From Chamaecyparis obtusa (taxonomy: Eukaryota > Streptophyta > Pinopsida > Cupressales > Cupressaceae), in NCBI GenBank assembly GCA_027943335.1, contig BSBK01006429.1, positions 750,001 to 814,000 on the forward strand: a stretch of DNA of 64,000 bases. Direction: 5' to 3'. Shown here in pieces: positions 60,001 through 64,000 of this stretch. The position numbers and the translations under genes are program-made. The notes under the pieces were generated by a model. It ran no database searches, was not told the origin of the DNA, and was given only the letters and a program-made list of their open reading frames with translations. Within the stretch, counting starts at the first letter, position 1. Every line of letters begins with the position of its first letter.

Positions 60001-62399
60001 AGGATATGATGGATGTGTGGGATAATGATGAAATGAATCATAAATATGTGAGTAAGGGATATTGAAAGAAGCATGAAAATATTATTTTCACAAGGAGAGT
60101 TGGATTTTTCCTTATGTTGTTTAAAAAATAAAGGGATGGATTCATTCTAGTAGATATAAAATTTAAGAGGGGTATTGATACATATATTTTTGGGAGAAGG
60201 AAGAGTGAGAGAAGATAGGATGGGAGGTGAACTTGAAAAGGTAAAACATGGCTAGAGAGAGATTTTCATATGGGGGATAGATTTAATCTTCTTCAGGTAG
60301 GGAAATAAAAATAAAGTAATCCCTTGTCTAACAAGTACTATGTAGTTGCATTTTTTATGCATTCATGGTTGTTAATAATTGTTTAAAGATTAGCTTAAGG
60401 ATGTATTTTTATGTACCATATGTTTCAATTTTTTACTATGTATTAAATCATGTAATTTGGTTGTTATTATGCTAGAGGTTTCTTCTCCATTGAGGAACTC
60501 ACTCTATGTATGGGATAGAGTTATTTGAAGGGAGTGTCTTTTCTCATATGAGTACCCAACACTTATTTGATGAATACTTGTATGTATGGGTATGACTACA
60601 CAATGAAGAAGTGAAGGGATTTTGTATGACCGAGCATAAGTACACATTAAAGATATATTAAGATTTTTCATATCTAGGCATGTGTACCCAATGGAGATAT
60701 GATGAATTTTATATGAATTCACATATCATTACCCACATGGCTGGTTAGGGAGTTATTGTTGGTATTTTATATTGTATTACATTTTTATGGAAGATTGGGA
60801 TGCTGAAAATGGAGTATGGTACTATGGAGATAGGGATGTATAGTTGTAGTTGATTTAGTAATTATATACTCCCTCATTGTGTTACAAACTCCCCTTCTAA
60901 GGTATAATTATGAACATTTGTCTATTCAACTTCAAGTAGGGATATGCATGTCATGCATGTGAAAATATTTTGGTACTATTTATTATTTTCATATGTAATA
61001 TGTGAAACACAGTAACCAAGTTATGCTCTCAGAGCTCATGGGTTGATTAGTTTCTATTCCTAAGGTTAGGAAAAAAAATAACCATTATCCTTGAAGGAAT
61101 CTCTTCTTACATATACTTTTATAGGTCTAACAATTAGTGAAGGATTAATAATATACTATGATTTATATGTACCCTTTGTAGCTATTATTGGATCATAATT
61201 TGACAAGGTTTAATCATGAAAATGACACCAGGATACCCACCTAAATATACAAGGAGAAGCCAACTTCTATGATCAATATGTTTATGGACTTGGACCAACT
61301 AACAAGGAGCTATAAAACTTTTCTTCCATTTAGGCTCAACAACACCAAGGAGGGTGATCTTGAGATCCATGCATAATTTATTCACCAAATTTACATCTAA
61401 GACTACTATAGTATATATCTCATACTAGACTCAACACAAATCAAGGAAATACTAAGTGATGGCTAATCACTCATTGATCTACAATTGGAAGTGGAGCATG
61501 AGATTAATTTACTCTAGCTTTATATCAAAAAATATAAATTTAAAGTAAGTTCCTAAAATTAATTCAAATTTATTGTGAAGTAATATGAAACTGAATGTAT
61601 AGAAAAACCTTAGCTTAGATCAGTTCCCTATCGATTGGTCTTCTCATAATCTAAAAAAATAAACCACCTTAGATCAAGACTACTATAAATAACCCTCTTA
61701 TCTAAAACATCATTGCATCACAAGATGTTTATCTAAAAAATTTGATGTACACTACTTATCAAAATCCTTAGGTAAAATCTTATGAATCTACAATGAGATA
61801 TCAAGCATTTTAATTAATTATTTGAATTAAAGTATGAATCCACTACATAAATCATAAAAATTCCTTGATAGAGTAAGATCTTTCATAAATTATATCAAAA
61901 TGCACAAGATCTACGAAAGGAGAGATATAAATAAAAAATATAATGTGATTTTCATTTGTCTAGAGTTAATCTTATTGTACAATGACTCAAAATACTAAAA
62001 AAAAACCTAAAAGCTGAAAAATAAATGGACACTAGCTCTTTAATATTTCTCTAACACAAACTCACAAAATATGTTTATAAAATTTTCATAAGACTCACTG
62101 GACTGACATACTTCAAAATTTCTATTGAATATTCAATTTGAAAACCCTGTCTCATGGCCTTGATTACCCTTTTATTGGAACAAGGACAAGAACAAGCTAG
62201 ATGCCAAAGGAGACACATATAAAAATAAACTTTAACAACCTCATCATACTACAAAAATTAGTTATGCAAAAGACAAAATTAGAAGCTACTAACTGGAAAT
62301 ATTATTTCATTACATCCTTGAGAACATCCTTTTGATGTAGACCTAGGTGAAGGACTAGTGACTACTTGCAAATAGCTAGAGGTAATGCTTGTACCTTTC
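54091..62399. other. Gene-free 8.3 kb, probably old retroelement DNA
   Basis: No protein-like frame on either strand; the 97-codon frame at 54673-54966 is Cys/Leu-rich without family features. 57180-57360 repeats a word close to TAGTGTAGACCAAGTGGA about five times. TTTTTGGTATCATTATT near 58139 recalls a worn Met-type primer site, with no LTR pair to support it. Confidence 0.4.
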
Positions 62400-64000
62400 A
62401 TATTGAATTAATGTTAGAAACAAATTTTAAACTGACCATGTAATTTATTGTTCATCATACATTTGCAACTATTCATTGTACTATGCATCTATGGACCAAT
62501 CAAAACCCATCACCTCATCGAAGGTTTCCTTGTATGGGGTATATCTGATTGCACATTGTTTCACTTCCTTCTCAAAATTATCAAATAACAACCCTCTTAC
62601 AATCATGGCAAGTTGTCCCAATACCAGTACTAGCATTGTATAAGAGAATGGGGTGGACACACCTACTAGAACCATGGCCTCTAGATTTGTAATTCTTTAC
62701 CACAATAATGCAACTTGGGCCTCCAATTCTATAGACCTTTTATAAGCTCTATCATACTCTCTAAACAAATGTTGTTTCTTCATTCTCAACTCCTCAATAT
62801 TTTTATTTTTCCTATGTACAACATCATGTGCCATGATTGAAGATTCCATCACAAGCTTTGTTGCATCCAACCCCTTGGTTTGTGCTACTATTTGAACAAT
62901 GACATTTCCCCTCAAGTTGGGATTGATGTTAGAAATATTAGGCTTCTATGTCACAAGAGATACAGACCAAATAGATAGGGTAGAATAGTCCTTACTTTAA
63001 TAGGCCCCTGTCATAGTCATTTCAACTTGTTTTGTCCCAATCCTGTGAATTCTTGTACTCTTTCTGACTGCATCAAAGGCCACAACATCAACAATATCCC
63101 ATTTCGTAAGTATTAATACTCCAGCCTCATTCACCACTCTCCTTCCCTCTTAAGAAATTATAGCCTCAAATTCCTTATGCATCTCCAATTACACTTCATT
63201 TTCAATTTCTTCCTTAAACCTCTTGGGTCTTTGTGCCTTTCTTTCCTCTAACCTTTTATGATACTCTTCAATATTTAATTCCCACATATCTATGTGTTTA
63301 AATACAAAGGTCTTCACAAAACTAGCATCCTCCATAAATTTAGAGCAGGCTTCCTTCCTCATGTCCCTATGGACTCTAGCTTGTACTTTAAAAGATTTAA
63401 AATAAGGAAATGGGACAATTGGTAAAGGAGGGATCGAGAAACACACTAATCCTTTTCCAGGATTATAATGTAATTTTCTTCATTAGTATTTATTGATTTA
63501 GTCCCTTCGTCCTCTACAACTATGGGGTCAGATGTATCCCCGTTTCCCTTCCCTTACCCTTCTCCCTTTACAATTTTAATGTTAGTTATCTTTTCTGATC
63601 CTTTTTAACTAGGTGGAGAAGGCTCTCTCATTGGTGGGTCCTATGGATCAAGAATTCAAATTCTCTTTAATGGCCTAGGAGGGAAAATATATGGCTTGCT
63701 GCTAATCATAATTTTCTTCCCCATCATCACTATCACTAATTTGATTCCCCTTCCCCTTTTCATTGTTATTTCATAAATGAGGACACTATAGGAGGTCCTT
63801 CTAACAATAATGTACTAGGTTCCTTCATTTTGTTATGTTTATGCCTTGGAGTAGTGAAACATCCTCAAAGAAATTAAACAATGTATTCATTTTTTAAGAA
63901 AATGGGGTGAGGGTATGCAAAGGATCATATGTGGGATCCAACTTCGTGACCTCATCCCATTCTCACTTGTATGCAATATATTTTATTTTTTTGTCCTGCT
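62400..64000 (-). pseudogene. Decayed ORF of unknown family, runs off the window
   Basis: The minus strand reads as protein in blocks: WDEVTKLDPTYDPLHTLTPF near 63960-63900, an acidic linker (SDSDDGEENYD near 63730), then 63446-63189 (YFKSFKVQARVHRDMRKEA, FVFKHIDMWELNIEEYHKRL), VNEAGVLILTKWDIVDVVAFD near 63140-63070, and 62915-62481 (VAQTKGLDATKLVMESSI, KNIEELRMKKQHLFREYDRA, a helical stretch, then FDNFEKEVKQCAIRY). Many stops are TAG or TAA at plausible Gln codons. No catalytic motif is recognised. It could be the C-terminal part of the family represented by 1749-2700. Confidence 0.5.

Overview
The window looks like transposon-filled nuclear DNA of a land plant with a large genome. The plant origin rests on nested Ty1/copia and Ty3/gypsy LTR retrotransposons with plant-type Gag and Pol proteins, a Tat/Ogre-like gypsy element with a second RNase H, a Met-tRNA-type primer site, and decay by C-to-T change that falls mostly on CAG codons (the CHG methylation context). 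A gymnosperm is my guess from the bulk of decayed elements and the absence of any conserved host gene, but nothing in the sequence proves it. There is no bacterial-type gene, operon or CRISPR array.

Layout. 1-1746: truncated copia pol remnant (copy A). 1749-2700 (minus): decayed ORF of unknown family. About 2815-4215: diverged repeat array with a two-part motif. 4511-7995 (minus): nearly complete copia gag-pol remnant. 8340-11740: copia copy B, of which 9151-10896 is a close duplicate of copy A. 12601-25498: complete 12.9 kb gypsy element with 2.74 kb LTRs and a 5-bp target duplication (AAGCC), carrying one long frame for Gag, protease, an extra RNase H, RT and RNase H, plus integrase one frameshift later. 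27334-29745: LTR fragments in both orientations, one solo LTR with target duplication AGATT, and a 5S rRNA-derived piece. 30948-31217: a small ORF with a convincing signal peptide, the only possible host gene. 31292 to about 36780: decayed copia element. 36785-38309: short non-autonomous LTR element. 41504-42180 and 43518-44215: decayed coiled-coil-rich ORFs, the second with a poly(A) tail. 49069-54046 (minus): a 5 kb non-autonomous LTR element flanked by microsatellites, with a 1,005-bp inverted-repeat element (51647-52651) nested in it. 62400-64000 (minus): another decayed ORF of unknown family running off the window. The rest is AT-rich sequence in which I see no gene.

How the parts relate. 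Almost everything is dead or dying mobile DNA. The gypsy element is the best preserved: all four carboxylates of its extra RNase H and the integrase DD35E residues survive, yet 21 in-frame stops (18 of them TAG) and one frameshift interrupt the reading frame. The two non-autonomous LTR elements would have needed proteins from relatives elsewhere in the genome.
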